From Phocoena phocoena (taxonomy: Eukaryota > Chordata > Mammalia > Artiodactyla > Phocoenidae), in the NCBI RefSeq assembly GCF_963924675.1, contig NC_089236.1:60597306-60661305 (forward strand): DNA of 64,000 nt, read 5' to 3'. This document shows, in pieces, positions 35,261 to 47,450 of the stretch (its first letter is position 1; each line of letters begins with the position of its first letter). The translations under genes were made by a program, and so were the position numbers. The notes below the pieces were generated by a model that did not search any database, was not told where the DNA came from, and saw only the letters and a program-made list of their open reading frames with translations.

Positions 35261-38200
35261 GTATCCTAGACTATATCATAGATTCACTGTGCTTTACAGT
35301 GTTTGTGAGCTTATTTCTATTAGCAGTTTGATAACATATGGTAAACTTTTGTAATATGCAATTTCTGAGGACACAATACATGTGAGATTAATGAAAACAG
35401 GTGATCCTGGTAAAGTATGTAGACCCTAAGCAATGTATGTTTTTCTTATTTTTACATTTGTTATTTGTTGGAAGAACATTGAAACACGGCTATTATCATT
35501 GCCAATCACAAATAATTGAGTGTATTTTCCTCTTTTATTCAGTATTTTTATTTATATAAACACATCAATAATTTACTGAATGAGAGCATACTCTTAAGAG
35601 TATGTCAGTCATCAGGCAAAAAGGTTAAAAATGTTTTTTCTTTTTTGATATTTTGAGTTAAACTTATTCCTCTTGTGATCATTATGTTTACTTTTGTATT
35701 TGTCTATTTTCATATTAAATTGATCTTGATCAATTTTTATTTTTAACACTTTGGTGGGTTATTTCTGAAATAATTTAACGTAATATTTAGAAATGCTATC
35801 TTAAGTCGTTAATTTGTCAAAGAAGACTTTCACTCCTGCCAAACTTTCTTGAATCTAACTAATTGTTCAGGGAATATCTTTATCATCCAACATATTGCTG
35901 AAGGATGTCTACCTACCAAACACTGAAGTGAAGTAACATATCCTGGCAAACTTTGAAAGGAGAAAGAAAGAGTTTTGAAAATTTGTAATTGTATTTTACC
36001 ATTTAGAGATATTTGGCACCTCTCATTTTTGTGTTATTTCCTTTCTTGTAGAAAAGAAGAAATTCCTTTCGTGTTTGACAGCTTCCTCAAGGTCAGTGGA
36101 GTGGTTCTTTTTACAGTACAACTTCACATATTTTGATTTCCGAGGGTAAAAAAAACAAACAGATTCAGGCCTCAGTGTGTGTACCCAGAGATTTGGTATT
36201 AGATAGTCTGTACTGTTTCTGAGAGCTACTTAACTCTGCTGGTCCTGAACATGGTTTACCAATGACAGTGGTACCAGTAAACAGAACTGGGGTAAAGGGA
36301 ATTTGAACAAGTGTTGAAATTAATAGAATTTGCTCCAGCTAGAACTGGCAACAGTAGAGAATGTATAAAGGCGTTTAGGTTGAGATCAAATCTAATGGTC
36401 AGGGCAAGGCCTGTTCAAAATCACCTAGACCTGTAAAGTTATTAAAAAAAAATATAGGATGAGGTCTAGCCTATGGATTTTTGAATGTTTGAATGTTCAA
36501 GGTGGGAGGAAATCATAATTCATGAACTATTTTCAGACCTGAAAATTACAGGACTTAAAATATACAAATATATGTATATGGAAGGGAAGGAATTTCATTT
36601 GATGGGAAATTCTGAAGTTATTGTATGGTTTAATCTTTAACATATATACAAAGTATATATTTAGTTACATTAAAGTAAAATAAGAGTGTCAGTAGCCTAA
36701 ATTTTGCACTTACATTTTTATTATTCCTTAGTTATGATGAAATTAGGTTAATAGGCTTTGTTCTGTTCCCTCTCAAATGACATACCTGTAACAATGTAGG
36801 ATCAAAATGAGTAAACTCTGTGAATAGTGAATATTCATTTTTTGGTGTTTTTTCATTATTAGGTTAAAAAAAGGACATAATTTTCCACTAAGTGAGATGT
36901 AATTGTCATTCACCAAAGTTATTATGCTCAAAATCCTTTAAGTACTGAATAATGGTACCTCTCTGGTACTTTGACCCATCAGAGAATCTTCAACGGACTC
37001 AAGATACATTCTCAGATTATCAAAACATGATATATTTTAATTTCTGTAAGCATTAAACGAATAGCCACACACACAAAGAAACCAAAAACAAGAAAAAACT
37101 TTGTGGGAGTAAAATGCAGAGAAATAGGTACAAAGAGAAGCAGCAACTTAAAAATGATAATATTATTAGATTGGATATCTCAGTTGTTTTATCTGGGTAG
37201 CTTACACATCATCCTAATCTCTTAATGTCTCTTGAAAGCTTATTACTGCAAACATCATAAAAATGTAAATAACCCTAGAAAATTCCAATAGCAGAAGCAG
37301 ACATGTTAGGTATGGAATTGTTTTTGTTCTTCAAAAGTCCATGATTAAGGACTTACCCAGTGTTGTGTTGTAACTAGCTCAGATCAGCTCAGCATAGCCA
37401 ATTATGCTCCTCTTTTCCAAACCACATATTCAGTGATGTCAGGTTGTGTCTTGAAAGTGGCCGTTGTGGGAGTATATATACCTCAGAAACTGGCAAACGT
37501 GAAAAAATTACGGCTTTTTTTTCCCTTTATTTCTTTGTGTTAGCTATTAAACATTTTTAGCACACCAGTGGCGATCAATGTGATAAAAACATTAACATTC
37601 TGTAGAATCAGTTAAGTATTTGTCTTATTTTTTGTTGCTACATATGAGCTAAGAATATAAGTTGCTTTCAGTTGAGTATGTAAAGCTGTCTATTACAAGA
37701 GAAAACATGAAGCTTACCAACTGGTCTAAAGTTTAGTGTCAATAAGTAGATACTTTTAAAGTACTGCTTAAATTTTCCTCATGGAAAGGTAAGTGTATAC
37801 TTCAAGAAAACAAATGTAAATAGATGTGAATTAGTTCCTTCAAAAAAGTCTCTTTGGGGAAAACAGGTCATCAAATCTCAGTTTAATTCCTTTAACTTGA
37901 ATGTTATTTAATGAAAGTGTACTCTTTGGAGTGTACATTTTTTTTTGATACTCTGTTAGACTCATAGGTTAATAAAGTCTTTAATGGTATAAACTGCAGT
38001 GCCAAAAGGATAAAAAGTATATTGAAACTTGTGGAGGAGGGTCAAATTTGGGAACAAGTCAAAGGAAACTCAGTCTACATTATGTTTCTTTTTCTCTCAA
38101 TATTTAGTTATTTATATTATTAGAAGAGCCATGATTATTCTGTTTCAATTTAATGCTTGACTATTTCCGCTTAAAATTTTGCTATTGTTGTCAAAATAAT

Positions 38201-39123
38201 CTTCAATTATTAATTATTGAAGTAGTATTTCTAATTTTTCTTACTTAAATTTTGTTTATCTTTCAATCTAAACACATGGTTTTCTGATTAAATTAAACCT
38301 ACATCTTCAGTGATATATAGGTCACATGCAACTATGGAATGAATTGCCTATTTTAAACTTAATGATCTAAAACATACTTTATACTTTCTCTAAGAGTGTT
38401 GGATCCTTCTAAATAAACCTTAAAAAAAATTGCTGCCAGTATTGTGAGTGTGTATACATGACTGTATTTCATACAAATCCTGTACTGAATGAACAATAAC
38501 TATATAAGTAGTTTTAACTTTTTAATTATATTTTGACAAACTTAGATTCTACCCTACTAGGAAAAAAAAAATAAAAAAGAGTAAACACAAGTCAGGAAAA
38601 ACTAATTAAAATCTATGGAGTAAAGAACAGTCTTCACTGACCAGGAAGGGAGTGGGGATAACTCTGGAGGAGGAGGTAGAATAAAGGTAATGATGGTTTA
38701 CATTGAAGAGTAGTGGATTTTGACCTGGATTAAATGAAAGATCCAACACATAAATAGTTCTCTTACCTTGGGACTAGGATTCTTCCCCCAAAGCATGAAC
38801 CCTTTTAAAATTTAAGTAGGGTGGAAAATTAACGTAAATCTTTCAGGTAAAATCCTAGATTTCCTAAGTCTTCTGAAAAGGCATTATGGAGTACCTCCTA
38901 AAAATGGATTGTCTTAGAATTGAGAGGGTAGAGCATTTGCCTAATAGCATTGTAGCAAGTATCAGTGATGATGGGAAGACACTATTAAGGAGGGGCAGTT
39001 GTTAGCTGCTTTCTTGATTTGCCCAGAATTTATGATAAAGGTCCGTTTTCACATGTATTCACTGTTGTTGTTTTCAAATGCTATATTAATAATGTATTTA
39101 TTTTGGATTGTGCTAGCTAGAGG
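35261..39123. other. Long AT-rich spacer, nearly featureless
   Basis: A perfect 18-bp palindrome catactcttaagagtatg is at 35,587-35,604. Around 36,410-36,470, caaaatcacctagacctg and gaggtctagcctatgg faintly recall MER5A. No genes were recognised. Confidence 0.5.
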
Positions 39124-39136
39124 GAGGCAAACTTTT

Positions 39137-39336
39137 TTTTTTTTTTTTGCGCTACACGGGCCTCTCGCTGTTGTGGCCTCTCCCGTTGCAGAGCACAGGC
39201 TCCGGACGTGCAGGCTCAGCGGCCATGGCTCACGGGCCCAGCCGTTCCGCGGCATGTGGGATCTTCCCAGACCGGGGCACGAACCCGTGTCCCCTGCATT
39301 GGCAGGCAGACTCTCAACCACTGCACCACCAGGGAA
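39137..39336 (-). mobile_element. Short CHR-type SINE, antisense, missing its last bases
   Basis: The target duplication gaggcaaactttt is perfect at 39,124-39,136 and 39,337-39,349. The SINE ends ccaccagggaa with the usual trailing gcc absent, so reverse transcription stopped a few nucleotides short of the RNA 5' end. The T-run and body match the other short copies. Confidence 0.96.
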
Positions 39337-39349
39337 GAGGCAAACTTTT

Positions 39350-40679
39350 AATAAGCCCACATAAGAAGGAGCATTCCTCCGCAGCACTCCTGGCTAATTT
39401 CCCTCAACCTTGGCTTTCTTTTCCTGGCCTCACAATCTGTTCTGTCCCTTCCAGCTTTGCCCTGTAAATTAGCAGCACTTTTATCTGAAGCTGTCCACCC
39501 AGTCCTTCAAAGATTATTCCAAACTAGTCAGCCTAATCTATAGGGAGGGGCAGGGAGAGGCCTGGAGCACTAATATGTTTTTCAAAGGGCTCTCTCAACA
39601 TGGTGACAGTACTAGCCTGTAGTGAGAGGAAGGAGTCTTGTTGAATGTGCTCCAATTAAATGCTACAGACTTGCCCCAGGAACACCTGCTTTCTGTTGGG
39701 GAGTTAGTGAGGTTTGGTAACTTTATTCCTCAGGCTAACACTGGATTTTTCAGACATGCCAGAAGAGAGTATATCCAAAGGAAGATATTCTTTCCTGTCC
39801 TGTCAGGTTTCAGAAATTCACTGCCAACACCAAGTTAGTTTGTGCTCAGACAGGCTTTCTTGCTAAATGATCCTAGGAAAAGAGAAAGTGGGAGCTTTTG
39901 TGTCAGCCTCAAGAGAACCAGTCATTACACTGACCTAGCCATCCTCTTTGACCCAATAGATGACTCAATCATGAGGGACTCTGAGTAAATTCATTCATAA
40001 TTAACCAGTTTACACTACTGACTTTAAAATACTTAAACATACATAGAGTTTCTAATGCAAATAAATAACAGTAATAATTGCTCCTGGAATTTATTAGGTT
40101 TCCACAGAACTTAATGGATTTCCACCAACACAGTTGTAAATGATTTGAAAATGTATTTTAAATATGTGACCGTGTCTTTTCATTTGCTCAGGATTGCTAG
40201 TTGCAGGGAGAGCTAGTTTTGATCAAGCAGTTCTCCCTCTCCTTTTCTTTGGGCAACTGGAGTCCACTTCACTTATAAATTGCTAATTTTATTCATCTTA
40301 AAATCCAGCTGAAGTTAAATACAACCTGTTAACATTATGTAATGGCACTAATAGAAGTTGCAAGCCAAATTTCATTCCTAATTATATAATTTGATGATTT
40401 CCTTATTAAATCAAGAATTTGCAACCATAAAGAATTCAGGTAAGAAATATCAGAGTTCCAGTAATAATGTCAGAACATTAAAAAAGCAAATGTTTAAAAT
40501 ATTTTAATTCATAAAAGAATGTTTTTAAGATACGTTTTAATCTGAAGTTAAAACATGATTAAAAAGTAGTTCTGTTTTTAAAATACCAGTATAAAATTTT
40601 TATTTGTTATGTTGAAATCAAATATTTCATTTAACTGTACTAAAAAATGTAGCTGAAGGTTTTCTGTTTTGTTTTGTTT
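39350..40679. other. Spacer, nothing classified
   Basis: The 39,350-39,980 part is less AT-rich than its surroundings and contains a 66-codon plus frame at 39,638-39,838 with no recognised family. Confidence 0.45.
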
Positions 40680-40699
40680 GGGGGGGGGTGGGGGGGTGG
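40680..40699. repeat. G-rich tract
   Basis: Nine G, one T, seven G, one T and two G occur in a row just after a gttttgttttgttt stretch. Such a tract can fold into a G-quadruplex, but its role is unknown. Confidence 0.9.
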
Positions 40700-40829
40700 T
40701 AGTGCTTGAAACAACAGTTTTCGTCTATCTTGACTTTTGTTTCTTAAAGTTGGGTGTTGTTTCGGTCCCAGACTGTTGATAGTGGTGCTGTCTGGGCGAG
40801 GTCAGTGTTACTTGTATGGAGTCCCCACA

Positions 40830-41290
40830 GATATTTCTCCCACTGTGATCAGTGCTGTGACTGGACTGGCCCTTGTGGTTCTTATGATTGCAGGACGTAC
40901 TTTAGCAAAAACCATCAGGAATTGTGAGGAACAACATTTATTAACCTTGAAGTCCTGAAGGGTACTTGGCATGCCTGAGGGCCACACAGTAAGGTTGAGG
41001 GCAGAGAGAGAGAGAGAGACTGTGAACCTGGGGCTCGGCCTTTATTACAGTGTATCTGTGGTTTTGCAGGCTTACTCTTTACTGGCTAATTTAAAGAATG
41101 GGAATTAGGGTGTGGGAAGGGAGAAATGGGGTCACTCAAGAGGTCAGTTATCTAGGTTACCCAGGGCCTTCTGAAGAGGGAACTTCATGGGTAGAGGCAG
41201 CCTAATTCCGTATCTGCTTGTTTTGCTAGTAGCTATGTCATACAGCTGGATATTTGTTTATTCAAGTTGGATGTATTTTGAAATGGATGC
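40830..41290 (-). repeat. Possible LTR, antisense
   Basis: The complement of ctcggcctttattacag places AATAAAGGCCGAG in minus orientation at 41,036-41,046, resembling an LTR R/U5 boundary. A GA patch is at 41,006-41,020. The ends and the family are not established. Confidence 0.35.
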
Positions 41291-41389
41291 CTTGGCAATC
41301 AAAAGCTTAATATCTGGCACTTACACTCTATTGGATGGTGATAACTAGGGACAGGTATTCTCTATTCCATGTGGGTGTACACTGCTGAC

Positions 41390-41695
41390 ACAGGGGGCTG
41401 AAATTTTTAAGATGGCTTCTTTACCCATGTGTCTTTGACTTGGTTGAAATGACTAGAGCAGTTCAGGGCTGGTCAGGTGTCTCTTTGTCTCTCTCCACAT
41501 GGCCTCTCTATATGGATAGCTTGGGCTTCCCTACAATATGGTGGTTTCACAATTTCTTGCATGTTGCATGCTTCCTTCTTCAGAGCACAAAGGCAGACAC
41601 TACCAAGCATTCTCAACACTTGGTCTTAAAAGTCCCAGAATGCCACTTCCTTTTGATTATTTTGGTCATAGTAGTCTCAGGGGTAGCTTAAATTC
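41390..41695 (+). repeat. Ancient interspersed repeat, family not named (copy 3 of 3)
   Basis: The motif order (tctctctccacatggcctct, agcttgggcttccctacaa, tatggtggtttcac, agaatgccacttccttttga, ttttggtcatagtagtctc) matches the second half of copies 1 and 2. Confidence 0.5.
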
Positions 41696-43065
41696 AAAAT
41701 GAAATTGAAATAAACTTTACCTCTTGACTAGAGAATATCAAGATAACACTGCAAAAGAGCATATGGAATGGGAATTATAGTGTCATTTTAGGAAGCATGA
41801 TCTGCCAAACTCTTTAAACTAGATTTCTATGGAAGATGAGAATTCACTCTAGGAGACCTGAGAGTTAAGGAGATAAATATGACTCACTGACAAAACCTGC
41901 ATTGTTGAGAAAAAATTCAGAGTGCAGTATGGAGTTTATCATTAAGATTTCTCTAAGGTACATACCCATCTTTTCTTAGATTCATATCTGTATTGTGGAG
42001 TAAGAGGGTCAAATAAAAGTGAAATTACAATATTTTAATAGTACTGCTTCGTTAAAAATCCCTGAAGGCATACAATCACAAGTAGTACTGCTTTGGTATT
42101 CTTGTGGAAAAATATTAAGACCAAAGCAAAGGGCAGGACAGTGGTCTCTCTATCCCCTGGAAGAATGCAGTGCAACTTCTATAATTCAGGAATACCTGAT
42201 AGCACAGCTCCCATTTAGGCAACACCAAGACCCTGGCATCTGGTAGAGATGGATATTTTAGTGGACATGGTGAATGACACTCAGCATCCACAATCTTTAT
42301 ACTGTGATACAGCTTCCTATACTGTATAGGCTAGATTACATTTCCCAGACTCTGGGAAATGTCTAGAAATTTGGAGGTGAATCAGGTTTCACCAAATATA
42401 AACAATTCCATTAGACCTGGAAGGCAGAAGTGAGGCAGAGGCCATCTTGCTACTCCTTTATTTATTTATTCGTTTGTTTAATTTTTAAAAATTTTCCTGC
42501 TCATTGGCAGGCATAAAGATATTGGAGGTTTTGCAGCAGCCTCCCAGTGTACAATCACTGGCTTTGTTGATGTTGAAAGTCTTTTGAGTTGGTATAGACA
42601 GTGTCTATCTGATCCACGGATCATACCTAGACAATATGTAATTGAAGTTGAGTTCCAGTAATCTTTCCTGATTCCCACCTTCCTGAATAGGTTAGTCTAG
42701 AATCCACTCATCTAGCCCTTCTAATAATGTTAGTACCTAATCCCTCAATACTAAATTATTTTCTGCTTAGAATAGCTGAAATGGTTTCTCCTTCCTGTAG
42801 CCAAATCTTGCCCGAGACAGCCAGTATCTGGTAGATGTCAATAGGGGAGTTCTCTTAACTGGAGGTGCAGTACCATGCAAGAGCCGCATGGCACCCAGCA
42901 GGGGTAGCTGTCCTCATGGAGTGAAACAAAAATTGTGAAGGAAAACCGCTGGAGCCTTTGTACACTAACTGACCAGATTTACTTTTGAGTACTTGTGAGA
43001 TATCTCAAGGAAATTTTCACAATTTTTAAGAGACTACACGGGTTACACAACTATCAGTGTATAAA
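41696..43065. other. Spacer, nothing firmly recognised
   Basis: A pair of near-complementary words, cattcccagactctggg and neighbours at 42,341-42,361, forms a small imperfect hairpin. No gene was supported. Confidence 0.45.
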
Positions 43066-43080
43066 GGTTCTGTCTTTTTT

Positions 43081-43407
43081 TTTTTTTTAATAAATTTATT
43101 TAGTTTTGGCTGCATTGGGTCTTCGTTGCTGCACGCAGGCTTTCCTCCAGTTGCGGCGAGCGGGGGCTACTCTTGTAGTGCGCAGGCTTCTCATTGCAGT
43201 GGCTTCTCGTTGTGGTGCACAGGCTCTAGGCGTGCGGGCTTAGTAGTTGTGGCTCGTGGGCTTAGTTGCTCCACGGCGGGCTTAGTAGTTGTGGCTCGTA
43301 GGCTTAGTTGCTCCGCAGCATGTGGGATCTTCCTAGACCAGGGCTCAAACCCGTGTCCCCTGCATTGCCAGGTGGATTCTTAACCACTGCACCACCAGGG
43401 AAGCCCC
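43081..43407 (-). mobile_element. Long CHR-type SINE, antisense, with internal duplication
   Basis: The target duplication ggttctgtctttttt is perfect at 43,066-43,080 and 43,408-43,422. The body holds the complement of gaagacccaatgcagcc at the left and ccaccagggaagccc at the right. A 42-bp segment is present twice in tandem (43,236-43,277 and 43,278-43,319; each starts gggcttagtagttgtggc), differing at only a few bases. This makes it longer than the other long copies in the corresponding part. Confidence 0.97.
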
Positions 43408-43489
43408 GGTTCTGTCTTTTTTGAATAAGTGGTCTTGGAATAATTCCATCTGAGAAGTGGATGGAAGGGAGTGGCATTTGGGCTTGGTA

Positions 43490-44140
43490 CTATAATTTTT
43501 TTAACAACTTTATTGAAGTGTTCCTGACACATAATAAACTACATATACTTACAATATCGTTTCAATAAATTTTTACAAAAGTATATACATTGAAATCACT
43601 CATTTCAGAATAATTAATATATCCATCATCCACAGCAGTTTCCTCAGGACCCTTTGGAAACTCCTCCTCATGCCCCTCTGTCCCCACTCCTTCTCCTTCA
43701 TCTCGAGCACCAATATTGGCAACAGTTGATCTGCTTTCACTATAGATTAGTTTGCATTTTTTAGAATTTATATAATTGATATCATACAGTACCTACTTTT
43801 CTTTTTCCTGCTTGTTCCACTTGGCATAATTATCTTTGCTGTTGTCTATATTAATAGTTCATTCATTTTTATTGGTGAGTAGCATTTCGTTGTATGGATA
43901 TACTACAGTTCATTTGTTCGTTCACCAGTTGATGACCACTTGGTTATTTCCAGGATGGGGCTACTATAAATAAAGCTACTATGAATATTCATGTACAAGT
44001 CCTTATATGTATGTACCTTTTCATTTATCTTGGATAATTACCTAGGAGTAGAATGACTAGATAATGTAGCAGGTATTTGCATTTCTATTCACAGGCTGAG
44101 TTTCACCAAATTATACTCCCACTAAAATTTTCACTTTTAC
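43490..44140 (-). mobile_element. Old L1 3' UTR and ORF2 end, antisense
   Basis: aacaactttattgaagtgtt, atccatcatccacagcag, cttgttccacttggcataat, gttgatgaccacttggtta and aattacctaggagtagaatg trace the antisense 3' UTR into the end of ORF2. Diverged and frame-broken. Confidence 0.8.
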
Positions 44141-45394
44141 AAATACATAAAGTGAAATCCAACTAATAGTAATCTAACATGTTTGCCATTTATGTGCTCA
44201 TACACATGTATAGTACACATACATGTGTGTCTTTATAATTAATATCTATACAAAATTTTGTATATATTTTAGCAATATTAGTATATAGTTTATTATTTGT
44301 TTGCATGTTAGTAAAGAGAAAAAAATAATTAAAATCTGTTTCCAGACTTTGTTTCATTATGTAGTCTCATCAAACATTGCAAGATAAAGAATCTATGTTG
44401 TTTTCTGTAGTGGATTTATCATTTGGGATTTAGATATTTAATACACAATTTTGAGTGATTATAACTTAAGGCTTAGTTCACAGTAATGTATGAGACATAG
44501 GGACCACGGTATCATTGTGTTCACCTTACTAATACATCTGCTTAGGTCCCCACAATGTGAAATGGCTTTAGTGATGGAAAACATTATACATTACTGGAAG
44601 CAGAATGGACAAATATACATAAATAAGATACAGAATAGGGAACAAAGAGTTAGTACTATTTGAAATAGAAACTTTTTCTTCTTTATTATTCATTTTTACT
44701 TTCTTCTCTTTGTAGACACTTTAATTATTTTAGGTAGAGGTAGAAACACAATATATCACACTTTTATAATTTTTTTCAAATCTCTAAAATTTGTTCACAT
44801 AATTTAGTACTACCAGAATGTCATTATATTTCAATTTTAGTCTCTTGTTGCCATGTGGTTTGATTTTTTTTTAATAAAAATAAGAGTGGAAGCGAGAATA
44901 GACAGAAGAAAAAAAGTAAGAAAAGAAATTTAAAGAAAAACTCGTAAGCATTGCTCCTTATATCTAAAATAACCACACAGTGTTCATTATTCTTAGTGAA
45001 AAAATATTTAATAAAATTCATAACAAAAGCAGTAGTACTCAAAAAAATCCAATTGTATGAGTTATTACATTTAACCTTGATCATAACAGAAAGTATTCTG
45101 GCTTTCAACATGATTTCTCATAGAGGATTTGCTTACTAAATCCAAATCAATAGTGTAACAGTACACTTACTTTATTGATTGATTGTAGAGTTATGCTAAA
45201 AGAACATACATTCCTCATCTTCGAGTCACTCTATTGTGGTCTCCTTATTATACCCCTGCAGAATGAGCCTGAAAGCACAGCGCACTTTAGCAGTCTGCTG
45301 TTTTGTAGTATATGGCAGACGTTGACAACAAGACTTCTTTCCTCATCCTCATTATGGAAATAAGAGGCTCTGAGAACTTAACCCACATTTCTGA
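44141..45394. other. AT-rich spacer, nothing recognised
   Basis: No gene or classified repeat. The 95-codon minus frame at 44,824-45,111 is Phe/Leu-rich, as AT-rich DNA gives by chance. Confidence 0.5.
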
Positions 45395-45545
45395 AGTTCA
45401 GGTCTCTCATTTGTAGAAATAGTAATACCTCTGTTTGTCTACAGCACAAAGATAATCAGAAAATCAAATCAAATGAGATCACTGAAGTGAAAGTACTTGG
45501 TTAACTTCAAACCACTTTAGAAATATGCTATGATTTAGGGACAAC
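45395..45545 (+). mobile_element. MIR fragment, sense
   Basis: tctcatttgtagaaatagta, atacctctgtttgtctacag and caaatgagatcactgaagtg follow the central and 3' parts of MIR. Confidence 0.6.
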
Positions 45546-46342
45546 ATCAGGGTTTATGTATGGTTTTCTGCTTTAGGAAAGGCTAGAGTAAGGTTACAAT
45601 TCAATTTTTAGAATTGAATTATGTGTACAGACAGAGATACAGACAGGCATTCTCAGTACATCTCTTATATTAGCTCTTTATTATAGTTGTCAGTTTTATC
45701 TTGATAGTCGGTAATAAATATAATTTTTAAAGTAATACAATATGAAGAAACTTTGTTGTTACCAGGAATTAGCCTCAGCCATTTCAGCTTGCGTTGTGCT
45801 TGCCATAACTCTGTTTTGGGGCTTTGGGTAGTGTCATATAATCACAAATACTCCAAATATAAGGAATATTGTCTTCCTACATAAATTAAGGTGGTTTTGT
45901 AAAAAGAGTATTGTATTTTATAACAAATTCACAGAAGAAGAAAATTTTAAAGTTGAATTATCTGGAGATTGTTGAAAAGAGGTCATGGATGAAATATCTT
46001 AAACATTAAGAAAAATCAACACTAACTTTTCACCTTTCCATCAGGTTATGAAACTAAATAGGTTTTTATTTACATTTGAATAATCAGAGTATGTCAAGGT
46101 CGTAATCTTGACATATTGGGCAAAATGTTTGCATTTTGCTCAGTTCGTCTCTGTTCTTCTGAGAGACCAAGTACCTAGAAATGTCTCTTAATTTCCTATG
46201 TTTCTAATGACATGGTAAACTAGACCTGTTGAAAATCCTACAATAAAATAATATCTATAAGTGCTGATGAAATATGTTTTAATAATTTCCTTAAAAGCAT
46301 AGCTGAACTCAGAAGAAAGTAACACATCCCAGGAGTTAAATG
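45546..46342. other. AT-rich spacer, nothing recognised
   Basis: No classified element. A short palindromic pair (caattttta / gaattgaatt) near 45,600 is unremarkable. Confidence 0.5.
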
Positions 46343-46430
46343 AGAGAGAGAGATTGGAAGAGAGAGTGAGAGGTATTGAGAGAGAGACAGAGAAGGAAGG
46401 CAGGAAGGAAGTTAGGAAGGAAGGAAGAAC
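46343..46430. repeat. Purine microsatellite (GA)n/(GGAA)n
   Basis: Impure GA steps grade into GGAA/AGGC steps, nearly all purine on the plus strand. Confidence 0.9.
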
Positions 46431-46639
46431 AGGCAGGTAGTGAGCTTTCCTTATCTGAAATAAATAGGCTTTAGATAATGGTTCAAACAGGGGTAGAATA
46501 ACAGGCCTGTGGCCATGTGATATGGAGAGTACAATCTGGGATGCCTTTTAAACCCAAGGTTTTCAAAGGCTTACAACTTTATTGAAATGATAGACCATGG
46601 GGAAAATGATCTTGCAAAGAAAAGAAGACTGAACTCTGA

Positions 46640-47450
46640 TGGAGCCGGCTAATACTGGGGAAAGGAACAAGAATTCTTATGTAAGTGAAAAACAAGAACT
46701 CTACCCTTAGGTGGACTTGACATTGGTTTTAATATTACCTTAATATTCTCGAACACCCCAAATCAAGAAAAAAATAAAACTCCAAGTGCTAAATGTGTCT
46801 GGGATGCAAGGAAGCAACAAATGCAGTGCCTCTCAAGAGAGCTACACCATCAAGTGAGATCACACACGGATCCCCTCTGCCCATGGACACACCAAATCTA
46901 CAACTACATATGGAACAATTTCCTCTCAAATGGACCTGAAAATTAGCTCCTGCATAATAGAGGATAAAAGGACCACAATGAGGAGAGGCAGAGACTTGAT
47001 GTCACTATCACAATAGGGAAGGATCTCACAATTACAGAGCTTCTCCCTCAGGAGCAAGGAGTTCATGCCCCACATCAGGCACACAAACACTTGAGCCCTG
47101 AAAGTAGAAAGACAATCCCCCAAAACATCTGGCTTTGACAACTAACAGGACTTAGGTCCTGGAGACCCAAAGCATTTTAAGGAACAGAAATTCTGCTCTT
47201 AAAGGGCTCAAACCACAGACACAGTCACCCAGGGACCCAAAAGCAGAAGATTGAAAAGCACGTAGACTATATGTGAAAAAGATTGATTTGCTAACTTTAA
47301 AGCATCTGCTGGTGGGGTAGGGGCTTGCTGGGACTCGCACTGGGGACAGAGGCACTGGCAGATGCCACTTTTGTGTTCTCCCTCTACTTTGCTAGCACTG
47401 GCAGGAGCATGCAGCCAAAGCACTCTCCAGCTAACCTGCTAAAGCCTCCA
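46640..47450 (+). mobile_element. L1 5' UTR (old L1M type), sense
   Basis: Words typical of an L1 5' UTR occur in order: acacaccaaatctacaacta, catatggaacaatttcctct, acagagcttctccctcagga, catctgctggtggggtaggg, ctggcaggagcatgcagcc and cactctccagctaacctgct. The 5' border is approximate. Its 3' edge joins ORF2 directly, with no ORF1 in between. Confidence 0.65.
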
